A stretch of DNA of 30,264 nucleotides from NCBI GenBank assembly GCA_903940375.1, contig CAJAKT010000515.1, positions 1 through 30,264 of the forward strand, given 5' to 3'. A program made the position numbers and the translations under genes. Origin of the DNA: an uncultured bacterium (GTDB lineage: Bacteria; Actinomycetota; Actinomycetes; S36-B12). The notes beneath the pieces were generated by a model. It did no database searches. It had not been told where the DNA came from and saw only the letters and a program-made list of their open reading frames with translations. Below, in pieces: positions 1 through 9,477 of the stretch (its first letter is position 1; the number at the start of each line of letters is the position of its first letter).

Positions 1-830
1 ACGGCATACGCGATCGACTTGAGCACGAGGATCGCCACGACGGTGGAGGCGGTCGTGAGCGTGGGCAGTTCGCTGATCATCTCTTCGCCGGAGGTGACGA
101 CGAACAGCACGGACGCTCCGGTCCAGGCCTGCAGAATGAGAGCAGTCACCGCGACGACCAGCGCAGCCGCGACGAGGATGACCAGGTGCGGGCCCTGGCC
201 CGCGGCCCGGGCGAGCACGGCGGCAAGCAGCCGCGACAGCGTGACGGCCACGCTCGCGACGATCGCGATGGGGATGGCCCACGCCAGCTGGGCGAGCTCG
301 ATGGCCGTCGGAGTGCTGCCGAGCTGCATGTTCCCGGACAGGATCGGTCCGACGAACAGGGCGAGGATCGCGCCCAGTGCGCCGAATCCGACGATCTTCT
401 TCTCGGCCGCGGGGTCGGTGAACTTCATCCCCTTCGCGGTGACGGTGCCGATCATGGAACCTGTCGCGACCAGGGCGACCTCGGGGCCAAGGACCACGCC
501 GCCCCACAAGGAGGCGAGGATCGCCAGGATCGCGCCGACGTAGTCCCTTGGCGTCAGCCCACTCACCTTGATGCCGCCGATGGGGGAGTGACCCGTATCG
601 CCGACGAACCTGCGGACGACATACACGAGGACCGCAGCAAGGAGGAGCACCCCGATGACGTACCAGGCGGGGGTGGTCGCCCAGGAGGCTGGGATGTCCT
701 CCCAGACGAGCGCGATGCCGGCGTTGACGGCCTCGAGGACCGCGTAACCCAGGACCAGGCCGATGACGCCGGCGATCAGCATCGCGGGAAGCGGGCGGCG
801 ACTCGTCGACGGTGCTGCGGTTACGGACAT
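1..830 (-). CDS. CLC-family chloride channel/antiporter, partial (C-terminal part beyond left edge)
   Basis: Reading the minus strand from an ATG at 828-830 gives about 276 residues with no stop before the window edge, so the C-terminal part is missing. The protein is strongly hydrophobic with many membrane segments. Around residue 105 the segment LWGGVVLGPEVALVATG corresponds to the CLC selectivity-filter loop that usually reads GKEGP; the GPE variant occurs in some bacterial CLC proteins. Near the edge, SGEE, LPTL and LVLKSIAYAV resemble the CLC segment before the third anion-binding loop. CLC proteins are membrane anion channels or H+/Cl- exchangers. The glutamate-gate and central tyrosine regions cannot all be judged from this fragment, so channel versus exchanger is open. 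The gene is divergent from the small + gene at 944 and has no evident link to the pilus locus. Confidence 0.72.
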   Translation of the reverse strand, partial: MSVTAAPSTSRRPLPAMLIAGVIGLVLGYAVLEAVNAGIALVWEDIPASWATTPAWYVIGVLLLAAVLVYVVRRFVGDTGHSPIGGIKVSGLTPRDYVGAILAILASLWGGVVLGPEVALVATGSMIGTVTAKGMKFTDPAAEKKIVGFGALGAILALFVGPILSGNMQLGSTPTAIELAQLAWAIPIAIVASVAVTLSRLLAAVLARAAGQGPHLVILVAAALVVAVTALILQAWTGASVLFVVTSGEEMISELPTLTTASTVVAILVLKSIAYA

Positions 831-887
831 GGCCGTATCCCACCATGCCCGGACGCGCCGTGGTACTTCGCCTCGCACGGCGGGTTA

Positions 888-905
888 CCGTGGAGGTGAC
901 CACGG
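888..905. promoter_or_regulatory. Inverted repeat upstream of the small membrane protein
   Basis: Arms CCGTGG and CCACGG flank a 6-base centre, about 39 bases before the ATG at 944 and 58 bases from the divergent CLC start. It may be an operator or a leader stem. No regulator can be named from sequence alone. Confidence 0.25.
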
Positions 906-943
906 TCGCGCACAGGGACGCGACCGAGGTTCGAGGAGGAGTC

Positions 944-1126
944 ATGGCAAGCAGCAACAACGCGGCAGCGGGCGGGGCGGGTGCGGTCTACGGACTCGGG
1001 CTCTTCGGCGCGCTGGTCTGGAACTGGCAGCAGGCGGAGACGTTCTGGGGTTACCCCTGGGGGGTTATCGAGTCCCTCTTCTGGCCGGGGTTCCTGGTCT
1101 ACGAGTTGTTCCAGCTCGCTGGGTAG
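944..1126 (+). CDS. Small conserved membrane protein (60 aa)
   Basis: An open frame of 60 residues starts at an ATG preceded by a clear ribosome site (GAGGAG, about 5 bases upstream). The frame is open further upstream, but that part is arginine-rich and antisense-like, so the start at 944 is preferred. After a small-residue N-terminus (residues 2-13) comes AVYGLGLFGALVWNWQQA, a likely membrane helix, then a second hydrophobic stretch WGVIESLFWPGFLVYELF. Short proteins with the pattern AVYGLG-x-GAL-x-W/Y-WQ are common in Actinomycetota and have no assigned function. This call rests on memory of that family pattern. A role cannot be inferred from the neighbours. Confidence 0.75.
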   Translation: MASSNNAAAGGAGAVYGLGLFGALVWNWQQAETFWGYPWGVIESLFWPGFLVYELFQLAG

Positions 1127-1230
1127 CGGTGCACCTCGTCGGGCCCGGGTAGGCGCGACATCAGCCGGCCAAAGGACCGGCGTGGTGTGGGGCTGCATTT
1201 AGGGGGGTCCCAAGGTACGGTCGTGCTAGT

Positions 1231-1250
1231 CCGTCCCCTGTGGGGGACGG
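1231..1250 (+). promoter_or_regulatory. Hairpin in the clpX leader
   Basis: CCGTCCCC pairs with GGGGACGG (8 bp, loop TGTG) about 45 bases before the clpX start. There is no T tract, so it is more likely a leader structure or operator than a terminator. The 169-base gap before clpX holds no other clear element. Confidence 0.3.
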
Positions 1251-1295
1251 TCCGGCACGGGTATCCGCCCATAGGGGCGCGAAAGGGGCACGCAC

Positions 1296-2591
<1,296 letters not shown>

Positions 2592-2683
2592 TTCGGTTTC
2601 CGTTCCCCGCACGACCCGCCACTACTTGCCTGCCGGTGAGTGGGAGAAATGGCAAGGAATCGCTGTTTCGGTGCGCATTCTCG

Positions 2684-2712
2684 CCGTTTGTCCCGCATTG
2701 CGGGAGAAACGG
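2684..2712. terminator. Probable bidirectional hairpin terminator between clpX and the LuxR gene
   Basis: CCGTTT-G-TCCCGC pairs with GCGGGA-G-AAACGG across a 3-base ATT loop. This is 12 bp with one G-G mismatch. It sits between two convergent genes, where a shared terminator is expected. No clear T run follows on either strand, which lowers certainty. Confidence 0.5.
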
Positions 2713-2726
2713 ATGGGGGCGGGGGG

Positions 2727-3503
2727 TTACTCGCCGCGGCGGCGCTCGGGCAGCAGGCCGATCTCGCGGGCCCGGCCCGCCGTCGACCGGCGGTCATGCG
2801 TGGCCAGCAGCTTCATCAGGTGCTGCAGGTCCTTCTTGATCGTCGGCACGGAGTAGCCCAGGCTCTTGGCGATCTCGCCATTGGTGCGGTCCAGGCCGAC
2901 CAGCTCGAGGATCTCGCGCTGCCGCTCGCTGATGCGCACGTCGCGCTGCGGTGCCGGCGCCGATCGGCGCCAGCGGTCGACGAGGATGTCGCGCTGGTTG
3001 TTCATCCACATCGACAGGCCGGCCGTGATCCCGTCGAGGTACTGCCAGTCGGCGGGCTGCCACTCGTGCAGGTCGGCCTGCAGGATGACGACCGCGCCGA
3101 TTGCCACGCCGGAGTTGAGGACGGGGACGAAGACGAGCGTGCCCGCGCCGTCGTTCATCGCCGCGCCATCCACGAGTGACGGCTCCGTGCTGAGGATGGG
3201 GTAGCGCGTGACGAGCTCGCTCTCGGGCAGGACGATCGGATTGAGCGTGACGAAGGCCTCGGCCAGGGGCATGGGCATGGAGGTCGAGACAACGCGGTAG
3301 CCGCTGACCAGTTCCTCGTCGATGCCGTAGTTGCCGGCCAGCTCGAGCGAGGTGTCTGCGTCGTGGGCATAGACGCAGGCGGCCATCGCGCCCAGGGGGG
3401 CGAGGGCTCCCAGCACGAGGGCTCGAGTGGCCGCATCGCCGTCCGGGTTGCCGGCGAGGAAGCGCAGGAAGTAGCTCAGGGCCGTGGTGCGGTCGAGCTC
3501 CAT
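2727..3503 (-). CDS. GAF-like sensor with LuxR-type HTH regulator
   Basis: A 258-residue protein when started at the ATG at 3501-3503, which has AGGTGG a few bases upstream. An alternative in-frame ATG at 3521 adds six residues (MGPGGV) but has a weaker ribosome site. Residues from about 15 to 170 look like a GAF-type sensor fold (alternating strands such as GTLVFVPVLNSGVAIGAVVIL). The C-terminal part ISERQREILELVGLDRTN followed by EIAKSLGYSVPTIKKDLQHL is a LuxR/GerE helix-turn-helix. There is no receiver aspartate signature, so it is probably not a classical response regulator. Its ligand and targets are unknown. It is transcribed away from the RNA candidate at 3650 and its own promoter lies within 3504-3650. 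Confidence 0.8.
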   Translation of the reverse strand: MELDRTTALSYFLRFLAGNPDGDAATRALVLGALAPLGAMAACVYAHDADTSLELAGNYGIDEELVSGYRVVSTSMPMPLAEAFVTLNPIVLPESELVTRYPILSTEPSLVDGAAMNDGAGTLVFVPVLNSGVAIGAVVILQADLHEWQPADWQYLDGITAGLSMWMNNQRDILVDRWRRSAPAPQRDVRISERQREILELVGLDRTNGEIAKSLGYSVPTIKKDLQHLMKLLATHDRRSTAGRAREIGLLPERRRGE

Positions 3504-3649
3504 GACGCCACCTGGTCCCATCTGCCCGAAATGAGCGGATTCCGTTCGTATTCGTCCGGTGTGGAGCCTAGAGCACGGGCGATCCGGATGTGGGGCGAAG
3601 GTATAGCCGTCTATATCCCTTTTTCAGGCTACGACCGGCTCCTGTGCCC

Positions 3650-3808
3650 CTCTACCCTGAGCGTGCTGGGACTGCTTGATGAGAAATCATCGGTGGACTG
3701 CTGAGGGGCGAGTCCACCCAGACCGGCGGAATCACCCGCAAGGGTGCGATTCCGAAGGTGAAGAGCCCGCGGGACGGCTTCCCTGAGCTATCCCGCGGGC
3801 TTTTCTCT
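3650..3808 (+). ncRNA. Candidate orphan structured RNA ending in an intrinsic terminator
   Basis: The 330-base gap between the LuxR gene and the 905-residue gene holds no convincing ORF but has consecutive stem-loops on the plus strand. Hairpin 1 (3692-3718) pairs GGTGGACT with AGTCCACC around an 11-base loop. Hairpin 2 (3727-3754) pairs CGGAATC with GATTCCG and has an inner ACCC-GCAA-GGGT stem with a GNRA-type loop. These lead directly into the terminator at 3764-3808. The 5' end is a guess; a weak -10-like TACCCT lies near 3652. I do not recognise an RNA family. It could be a small regulatory RNA or a leader ending in premature termination, but no + gene follows before 6632. Confidence 0.45.
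3764..3808 (+). terminator. Strong intrinsic terminator
   Basis: AGCCCGCGGGA (3764-3774) pairs perfectly with TCCCGCGGGCT (3791-3801), followed by a T-rich tail TTTTCTCT. The tail polarity fits transcription on the plus strand. It may also stop minus-strand transcription from the gene ending at 3851. Confidence 0.8.
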
Positions 3809-3850
3809 GTGATCCGGCAGGCAGGCTCACAGTGGCTACTCGCCGATCGA

Positions 3851-6568
3851 CTACTGCTGGCGCCCGACCCGGCTGCCGACCGATTCGCGCACCGAGACAT
3901 GCGGGTGCTTGGCGTCAACCGTGAGCCGGATGTTGTGCAGTGCCAGCTCGCGGGTGTCGATCCACTCGTCGGCGATGGCGATGAGCCGCGTGTCGTGGGT
4001 GGCGACCGCGCTGGCGGTCTGCTGGATGGTCAGGCCATCGATGCCGTTCGGTCCCTGGACGACATGCTGGGGGAAGATGACCGCCCATCGCTGCCAGCCC
4101 GCCAGGTCTGCCGGGTCGGCCGCTGCTGCCGCGCTCGACGTCATCGCGATGCTGAGCCCGCGGTCCGACAGCAGTCGCAGGGCCTGACCGCCGCCGAGGG
4201 GCACTGCGTCGATGAGGATGACCGTGCGGGCGCACTCGCGGCGGTCCAGGAACGGGCTGACGAGATTCGGCATGGCGAGCATGCCGGCGTCGGGACTCAG
4301 CAGGATCGATGGCAGGGCGACCAGGACGGGGAGGTCGGCATGGCCCAGAGCATCGGCCTCGGCGAATACCGACTTCAGCCGCTCGAGCACGATGTGCGTT
4401 GCCGTCGCCGCGAGCTCGGTCTGGCGGTTGACGAGGATGCGGAAATTGTCCGGCTCCTGGAGGTCAAGGGTGCCGAAACTGCGCTGCCAGCCGACCGACG
4501 CGACGAGAGCCTGAACGCTGGCCGTGTCGATGTCGCAGACGGGCACGAAGGTCGTGGTGAATGCGCCACCGCCAGCCGTCGCTTCGTCGGATCGCATCAG
4601 GTTGAGCACGTCAACGGCCGTGACCGGAACCTCGGGCTCGCCGATGATGTCCTCAGGTCGGATGTCGTACGCCAGCAGGTTGTCGACGGAGAAGGGATCA
4701 CGCGAACCCTGATCGACGGCAAGCCTGTTGCGGGCGGTGGCCATCAGCCCGTCGTACGCGAAGTCGTCGACCTGGTGCGCGGCATAGCCGAAGGAGACGC
4801 TGACGTGGACGTCGACATCGAGGCGCGCGCTGGGCACCGCCCCGTGGTCGTTGATGTGCTGCTGCAGCCCGCGCAGGAGTGAGATGCCGTTGCGAATGAT
4901 GGGGCCTCCGCCGAGGGCCACCCACAGGAGTCCGGGCTCCTCGTAGGCGGCAAACAGATCGTGGCCGGCGAAGTCCTGGTGGCCGAGCGCCAGTCGCATG
5001 ACCTGGGCGACGGCGGCCTGCTCGAATCGGCCACCGGCCAATGCACCGAACTCATCGATGGCGTAGACGCCGACGAGCATCGAATCGGTCTGCGGGCTGG
5101 CATCCGCGCGCATGCGCATGCGGGCGACGGCCTCTTCGAAGGCGGTAAGCGTGGGCCAGCGGTTGACGCGGTTGAACATCGTGTCGAAGGCGGTGGTGAT
5201 GCGATCGTCGTCGGAAGCGACGACCGGGGTGAGCAATGACGCCGTGGCAAGTTCGGTGAACTGATGGACGATGCTGCTCGAGCGGACCATGAACCAGCCC
5301 GTCCACATCCAGCCGGCGATGGTGACACTGCTCGTATTCGGGTGTCCCGGCACGGCGTAGAGAGGCAGCCGTAGATGCGGCAGGGACGTCATCGACTTCG
5401 GGTCGGGTGCGGGGGCGTTGTCGTAGAGGTCGACCGCGACGAGATGACTCGTGCTGCGCCCGCGCCCGTCGTCGACGATGGCCATGGCCCGCGTCGCGCC
5501 GAAGATCGAGACTGCCATGCGGGTCGTGGTGGGCAGGGCCGCGCGCGCTGCCAGTTCGGGGCTGAGCGAGCCATCGGTGAGCCGGGCCACGATCTCTGCC
5601 TGGTGTGCTGACCACAGCGAGATGGTGCGCAGAGCATCGCGGCGCCAGATGCGGATCGAGACGAACCAGAGCACGAGCCACGAAGCCACCAGGATGCCGA
5701 GCCCGGTCAGGGAACCGGCGATGTCGGACGCGCCACCGGCGTTCTCGCCGACCCACAGGCCGACAACCGAGACCAGCCACGCGATGAGGGCACTGACGAT
5801 CGCGACAACGATGCGCCGGGTGTCGACGGCATCGCGGGCAAAGGCCCATCGCGTGCGATCGCCGCTGACCCAGCGCTCGACGGAGTTGAAGGCGAGCCCG
5901 ATGTACATGGCGACCAGCGCAGCGAAGAGGAGCGGAAGGATCGACCCCTGCGCAGACACGGAAGCGGACAACGGCTTGACGATCAGGAACGCTGCGATTC
6001 CCGTGACGGCCGAGGACCAGGCCATCGCGAGGCTGTGGAACCGGGCATTCGGATCGGATGCGAGCTCGCGGCGACTCAGGAACACGACCCGGATGACGAA
6101 GGCCAGGCCGAACAGCGTCATCGTCAGGGCGGCATCGAAGTACAGGCCGGCGAGCAGCGCACCGACAAGGACGGCGTCGAAGGAGATGGTTGTCGACCGC
6201 CACGGCCGGATAGGCGCGGACGGGTTGCTCAGGACCTCACGGGTCAGGGCCGCGTTGCGCGTGCGGAAGATGGCCTGGGGCGCGAACACGCTGATGATGA
6301 CGAGGCCGATGGCCGCGGGCAGGGTCGCCGCGCCGAACGCTGACTGGCCGGTGAGCTGGTTCCCGCCGGCCGCGACGACCGTCCAGATGGCGGCCGTGAG
6401 GGCGATGGCTCCGGTGGTCATGCAGACCAGTCCGACGATGCCGACCCGGTACTGCACCTGGCGCTCCGCCTCGCTGCGTCGCCGGAAGGCCGAGACGGGG
6501 TGCAGCCAGGCGCCGACGGCCACGGTCGCGGCAGCAAGCGATGAGCGTTCACCGGGGAAGCGGGTCAC
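3851..6568 (-). CDS. Multi-TM protein with degenerate GGDEF-like and EAL-like domains
   Basis: A 905-residue protein with a GTG start at 6568. Residues about 40-305 contain roughly eight hydrophobic helices. A linker region (about 310-460) follows. Residues about 465-615 align with a GGDEF domain: FNRVNRWPTLTAFEEAVA takes the place of the LTGLPNR helix and VHVSVSFGYA that of the C-terminal strand S-x-G-x-A, but the GGDEF signature itself is replaced by a segment AYEEPGLLWVAL. Residues about 668-890 follow the EAL fold order (FVPVCDIDTASVQALV; LIAIADEWIDTRELA in place of the IAEGVE region) without EAL or the metal ligands. It is therefore probably a non-catalytic c-di-GMP receptor or signalling scaffold in the membrane, not a cyclase or phosphodiesterase. 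It is divergent from the peptidase gene with a gap of about 60 bases. The fold assignment is from pattern reading and needs profile confirmation. Confidence 0.62.
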   Translation of the reverse strand: MTRFPGERSSLAAATVAVGAWLHPVSAFRRRSEAERQVQYRVGIVGLVCMTTGAIALTAAIWTVVAAGGNQLTGQSAFGAATLPAAIGLVIISVFAPQAIFRTRNAALTREVLSNPSAPIRPWRSTTISFDAVLVGALLAGLYFDAALTMTLFGLAFVIRVVFLSRRELASDPNARFHSLAMAWSSAVTGIAAFLIVKPLSASVSAQGSILPLLFAALVAMYIGLAFNSVERWVSGDRTRWAFARDAVDTRRIVVAIVSALIAWLVSVVGLWVGENAGGASDIAGSLTGLGILVASWLVLWFVSIRIWRRDALRTISLWSAHQAEIVARLTDGSLSPELAARAALPTTTRMAVSIFGATRAMAIVDDGRGRSTSHLVAVDLYDNAPAPDPKSMTSLPHLRLPLYAVPGHPNTSSVTIAGWMWTGWFMVRSSSIVHQFTELATASLLTPVVASDDDRITTAFDTMFNRVNRWPTLTAFEEAVARMRMRADASPQTDSMLVGVYAIDEFGALAGGRFEQAAVAQVMRLALGHQDFAGHDLFAAYEEPGLLWVALGGGPIIRNGISLLRGLQQHINDHGAVPSARLDVDVHVSVSFGYAAHQVDDFAYDGLMATARNRLAVDQGSRDPFSVDNLLAYDIRPEDIIGEPEVPVTAVDVLNLMRSDEATAGGGAFTTTFVPVCDIDTASVQALVASVGWQRSFGTLDLQEPDNFRILVNRQTELAATATHIVLERLKSVFAEADALGHADLPVLVALPSILLSPDAGMLAMPNLVSPFLDRRECARTVILIDAVPLGGGQALRLLSDRGLSIAMTSSAAAAADPADLAGWQRWAVIFPQHVVQGPNGIDGLTIQQTASAVATHDTRLIAIADEWIDTRELALHNIRLTVDAKHPHVSVRESVGSRVGRQQ

Positions 6569-6618
6569 ATTTCATCGTAGCGCTGGATGTCGATGCGAAG
6601 GGGTAGCCCCGCTCTGGT

Positions 6619-6624
6619 CATAAT
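6619..6624 (+). promoter_or_regulatory. Possible -10 element (CATAAT) giving a leaderless transcript
   Basis: CATAAT ends 7 bases before the ATG at 6632, so transcription would start at or next to that codon. No good -35 is visible and no Shine-Dalgarno precedes 6632, which fits a leaderless mRNA, a common arrangement in Actinomycetota. This favours 6632 over the upstream ATGs at 6587 and 6623. Confidence 0.3.
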
Positions 6625-6631
6625 GGCTGAT

Positions 6632-8056
6632 ATGTCGCGAAGGAGTCCGATCGGACGCCCGCGAGGTGGTCGGCTTGTGCCGGTTGCCCTCGCCGGTGCG
6701 CTGTCGGCTGCCCTGCTGGGGGCGATCGGTGGCCCGGTGGCCCCTGTCGCCGCTGACAACAACCCCTCCGGACCGGCCCAGCCCTCGGGACCGACCCAGG
6801 ACGGCGGCGGCGCCCTGCCGGGGGAGAAGCCACCGGCCGACGGCGTGGATGCCGCCCGCCCGCACACCGATGCCGCCCCGCCGATCGACCCGAGCTTCGT
6901 CGACAACTACACCCGCGTGTGGAAGCAGGTCGAGCGAGGCAAGCTGAAGGTGCGCTCCCTCGGGGAGGACCTGATCGCGGCGCAGCAGGTGCTCACGGCC
7001 TCCTTCAGCGACCTGGCCCTGACGATGCGGGTCCGCAATCGCGCAGAGTTCGAGCTGTCGGATGCCAACAACCAGTTCACGGTCGCGGTGCGTGACATGT
7101 ACATCACCGGCACGACCGATGTCGACGTGATCCTCGGCGTGCTCGGCAGCAAGCCCGATGACGTGCTGCGCAACATCGACTCCATCGTCTACATGCGATC
7201 GGCCACCGGTCAGGAGTCCGCGAACTACGACTGGGCACAGCGCTCGGCTGTGTCGGCGCAGTCGGCTGCGGCAGCCACGCTGATCCGCGCCGAAGACGAC
7301 CGTAACCGCGTCGATGTCGTGCGCAAGGCGCTGAAGAAGACCAAGAAGGAACTCAAGTCCGATCAGAAGGAACTCCAGAAACTGGTCAGTGTCGCCGCCC
7401 CTCAGACCGTCGTATCTGCGAACGGCTGTCCCAAGGCAGTGCTCGAGGGCACCGTGCCGGCGGGTATCAACATCAAGCAGTTGTGCGGCATCGCGGTGCG
7501 CACCGCATCGAGCCCGCAAGCGGCCTTCGCCATCAAGTGGGCGCTCGTGCGCCTCGGGGCGCCGTACGCCTGCGAGGGCATCGGCCGGCTGGAGCCGTGG
7601 CGCTACGACTGCTCGTCGTATGTGTCGCGTGCCTACGCCGAAGGTGCCGGTCTCAAGACGGCAGGTGACGGCTGGGCACCCTCGACCCGGAACATGGTCC
7701 CGTGGGACGGGGCCTCGCTCGACCCCCACTACGCGATCATCCCGCCCGCCGAGATCCGTCCGGGTGACCTGGTGCTCTACGACACCTGCCCCACCGGAGA
7801 GGTCTGCCCGTATCGGCATGTGGTGATGTACCTCGGCCCCCAGGAGAAGGGCGGCGTGCCGATGATGGCCCACACCAACTCATGCGGGAGCGTGGCCCAC
7901 GTGGAGCCGTTCACCGGCACCGATGCGGCCAATCTGCTGGGCGTGCGGCGGGTCATCCCGCTGGCGGGGGAGCGCATCATCGGCCGGCTGGATGCGCCCA
8001 AGAAGCCGGGGAAAAGCGATAAACCGGGCAAGGGCGGTTCGGCGGCTCAGGGCTGA
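6632..8056 (+). CDS. Secreted NlpC/P60-family peptidoglycan hydrolase
   Basis: Started at 6632 the protein has 474 residues; in-frame ATGs at 6587 and 6623 would add a short extension. It has an arginine-rich n-region and a hydrophobic core, then an alanine-rich end near residue 41, a typical signal peptide. A Pro/Gly/Asp-rich linker (42-88) is followed by a helical, probably coiled-coil region (about 90-250) and the C-terminal NlpC/P60 domain. The domain shows YDCSSYVSRAY with catalytic Cys327 and YRHVVMYLG with His396; a third polar residue is probably at AHTNS. Family members cleave peptide stems of peptidoglycan outside the membrane (RipA-like architecture). It lies just upstream of the pilin operon, so a role in opening the wall for pili is possible, but general cell-wall turnover is equally plausible. 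The C-terminal tail is Lys/Gly rich. Confidence 0.88.
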   Translation: MSRRSPIGRPRGGRLVPVALAGALSAALLGAIGGPVAPVAADNNPSGPAQPSGPTQDGGGALPGEKPPADGVDAARPHTDAAPPIDPSFVDNYTRVWKQVERGKLKVRSLGEDLIAAQQVLTASFSDLALTMRVRNRAEFELSDANNQFTVAVRDMYITGTTDVDVILGVLGSKPDDVLRNIDSIVYMRSATGQESANYDWAQRSAVSAQSAAAATLIRAEDDRNRVDVVRKALKKTKKELKSDQKELQKLVSVAAPQTVVSANGCPKAVLEGTVPAGINIKQLCGIAVRTASSPQAAFAIKWALVRLGAPYACEGIGRLEPWRYDCSSYVSRAYAEGAGLKTAGDGWAPSTRNMVPWDGASLDPHYAIIPPAEIRPGDLVLYDTCPTGEVCPYRHVVMYLGPQEKGGVPMMAHTNSCGSVAHVEPFTGTDAANLLGVRRVIPLAGERIIGRLDAPKKPGKSDKPGKGGSAAQG

Positions 8057-8085
8057 ATTGCCCGGAACTCGCGCTCGCCGGGGCA

Positions 8086-8112
8086 TCAGTCCGGGGTGAT
8101 CTGGTCCGAAAC
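8086..8112 (+). promoter_or_regulatory. Sigma28/WhiG-like promoter of the pilin operon
   Basis: TCAG (8086-8089), a 15-base spacer, then TCCGAAAC (8105-8112), followed by CCATAGTG. Same spacing and nearly the same words occur at 23755 and 28848. The -10 resembles the FliA/WhiG GCCGATAA element; the -35 differs from the usual TAAA. The expected transcription start near 8119 gives a leader of about 45 bases with GAGGGAG before the ATG at 8164. Confidence 0.6.
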
Positions 8113-8163
8113 CCATAGTGGAACCGGCGCGTCAGATCGTGGACCGGTCTGAGGGAGTGGGCA

Positions 8164-9477
8164 ATGGCCGAGAAGCGCCGCGAGCGCACATCGTGCCTGT
8201 CGCCACGTGCTGGCGAGGGCGGCTTCACGCTCGTCGAGGTCCTCGCGGCCGTCTTCATCTTCGCCGTCATCTCGACGGCAACCTTCACGATCATCGTCAC
8301 GGCGCTCAAGACGGTCCACCAGAACAACGAGCGAGTCCTGGCCGCCAACGTGGCCCGCTCCCAGGTCGAGTACCTGCGGCTCCTGGGTGCCGCGAACATC
8401 ACCCCGGGCCTGTCCACCACGCCACCGCCGGGCACCCGTCCGGACTTCGTCGTCGAGACATCGGCACAGTGGGTCGGACTCGGGCAGGCCGCCAGTGCCT
8501 GTGATGCCGCCACCCCCGGGCAGGCGTATGTGCGGGTCCACGTCGAGGTCACCAGCCCCGATGTCGACGGTTCATCGTCGATCGACACCGTCATCGCCCC
8601 CGATGCCGCGGCCTCGACCGTGGGAACGGCTGCCGCCGCCATCTCCGTGAAGGACGCCAGCGGCGACCCCGTGAGTGGGGTGACCGTCACCTCCGTCGAC
8701 ACGGCTCATCCCGCGAACTCCTTCATCCTCGTCACTGGTGACGACGGGTGTCTGTTCATTCCGCAGTTGACGGCGCCGAGCAGCCTGAACGTCACGATCA
8801 GCAAGACGGGGTACGTGTCATCGAGCCCCACCGGTACGACGGCCACGGTGCCGCTTGACCAGGACAACCTGGCCAAGCCGAGCTTCCAGTACGCCCCGGC
8901 AGCCGGGATCACGTTCGTCGGATCCCTTGCTGACTTCCCCCTGGTAAGCGGGATGCCGGTGAAGTGGCAGGTCAATGAGACCGGCGCCACCCTGCACACC
9001 GGTGCTGTCGGCACGGCTGTGACGGATCAGTGGCCGACGGTCACCGGATTCACGGCATGGCCCGGCGACTGCGACGACGCCGACCCGCAGGTCTACTCGA
9101 GTTCCCGGCAGGCGTTCGACTTCATTCCCGGCAGCGAGGTGAGTGCGGCGCTGACGGTGCGACCGGTGAGATTGCGCGGGCTGCCGGCAGACACGCCCGT
9201 CACGGTCAAGCACGTGGGCGGGTCGGGCTGCACGACATCAGCCATCCCGATCGGTCGGTCGAATGACAAGGGCATCCTGCGGGTCGGCCTGCCCAACGGC
9301 GACTGGACGTTCACCGCGCTGACGGAGACGCAGGGCCTGGAGGCTCCGCTGGCCCCACCAGCGGCCGGGGCGGAGGAGCCGATCACGGTCGTCAACTTCA
9401 CCCTGGCGAATCTGGATGCGAGCCCGTCGCCGAGTCCGTCGGGCTCGGTGTCTCCTTCGGCGGTGCCGTCGCCATGA
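8164..9477 (+). CDS. Type IV prepilin-like minor pilin with carboxypeptidase-regulatory-like domains (PilV-like)
   Basis: A 437-residue prepilin. The leader ends at Gly20 and the mature protein begins FTLVE, with Glu at mature position 5, followed by a long hydrophobic helix; this is the class III cleavage/methylation signal for PilD. The ectodomain is large for a pilin. Around residues 155-230 it has ISVKDASGDPVSGVTVTS and DGCLFIPQL patterns typical of a carboxypeptidase-regulatory-like beta-sandwich. A second, similar module with DKGILRVGLPNGDWTF lies near 375-405. The C-terminus is a Ser/Pro repeat. It is the first gene of an operon and overlaps the next prepilin by 4 bases (ATGA). It is likely a pilus-tip or priming minor pilin with an exposed, possibly adhesive domain. 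Confidence 0.85.
   Translation: MAEKRRERTSCLSPRAGEGGFTLVEVLAAVFIFAVISTATFTIIVTALKTVHQNNERVLAANVARSQVEYLRLLGAANITPGLSTTPPPGTRPDFVVETSAQWVGLGQAASACDAATPGQAYVRVHVEVTSPDVDGSSSIDTVIAPDAAASTVGTAAAAISVKDASGDPVSGVTVTSVDTAHPANSFILVTGDDGCLFIPQLTAPSSLNVTISKTGYVSSSPTGTTATVPLDQDNLAKPSFQYAPAAGITFVGSLADFPLVSGMPVKWQVNETGATLHTGAVGTAVTDQWPTVTGFTAWPGDCDDADPQVYSSSRQAFDFIPGSEVSAALTVRPVRLRGLPADTPVTVKHVGGSGCTTSAIPIGRSNDKGILRVGLPNGDWTFTALTETQGLEAPLAPPAAGAEEPITVVNFTLANLDASPSPSPSGSVSPSAVPSP

Noticed and set aside
2650..2720. Sigma28-like CCGAAAC on the minus strand near 2670
   Set aside because: It points into the 3' end of clpX, lacks a -35, and lies next to a terminator hairpin.
3680..3787. Short ORF of about 35 residues inside the RNA candidate
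   Set aside because: No ribosome site, and its stop lies in the terminator loop; the stem-loops explain the sequence better.
3758..4882. 374-residue plus-strand frame opposite the 905-residue gene
   Set aside because: Begins inside the terminator hairpin and has Arg/Asp/Gly-rich composition typical of antisense frames.
5451..6623. 390-residue plus-strand frame
   Set aside because: Antisense of the membrane part of the 905-residue gene; Arg/Thr/Ser/Ala-rich with no real hydrophobic pattern.
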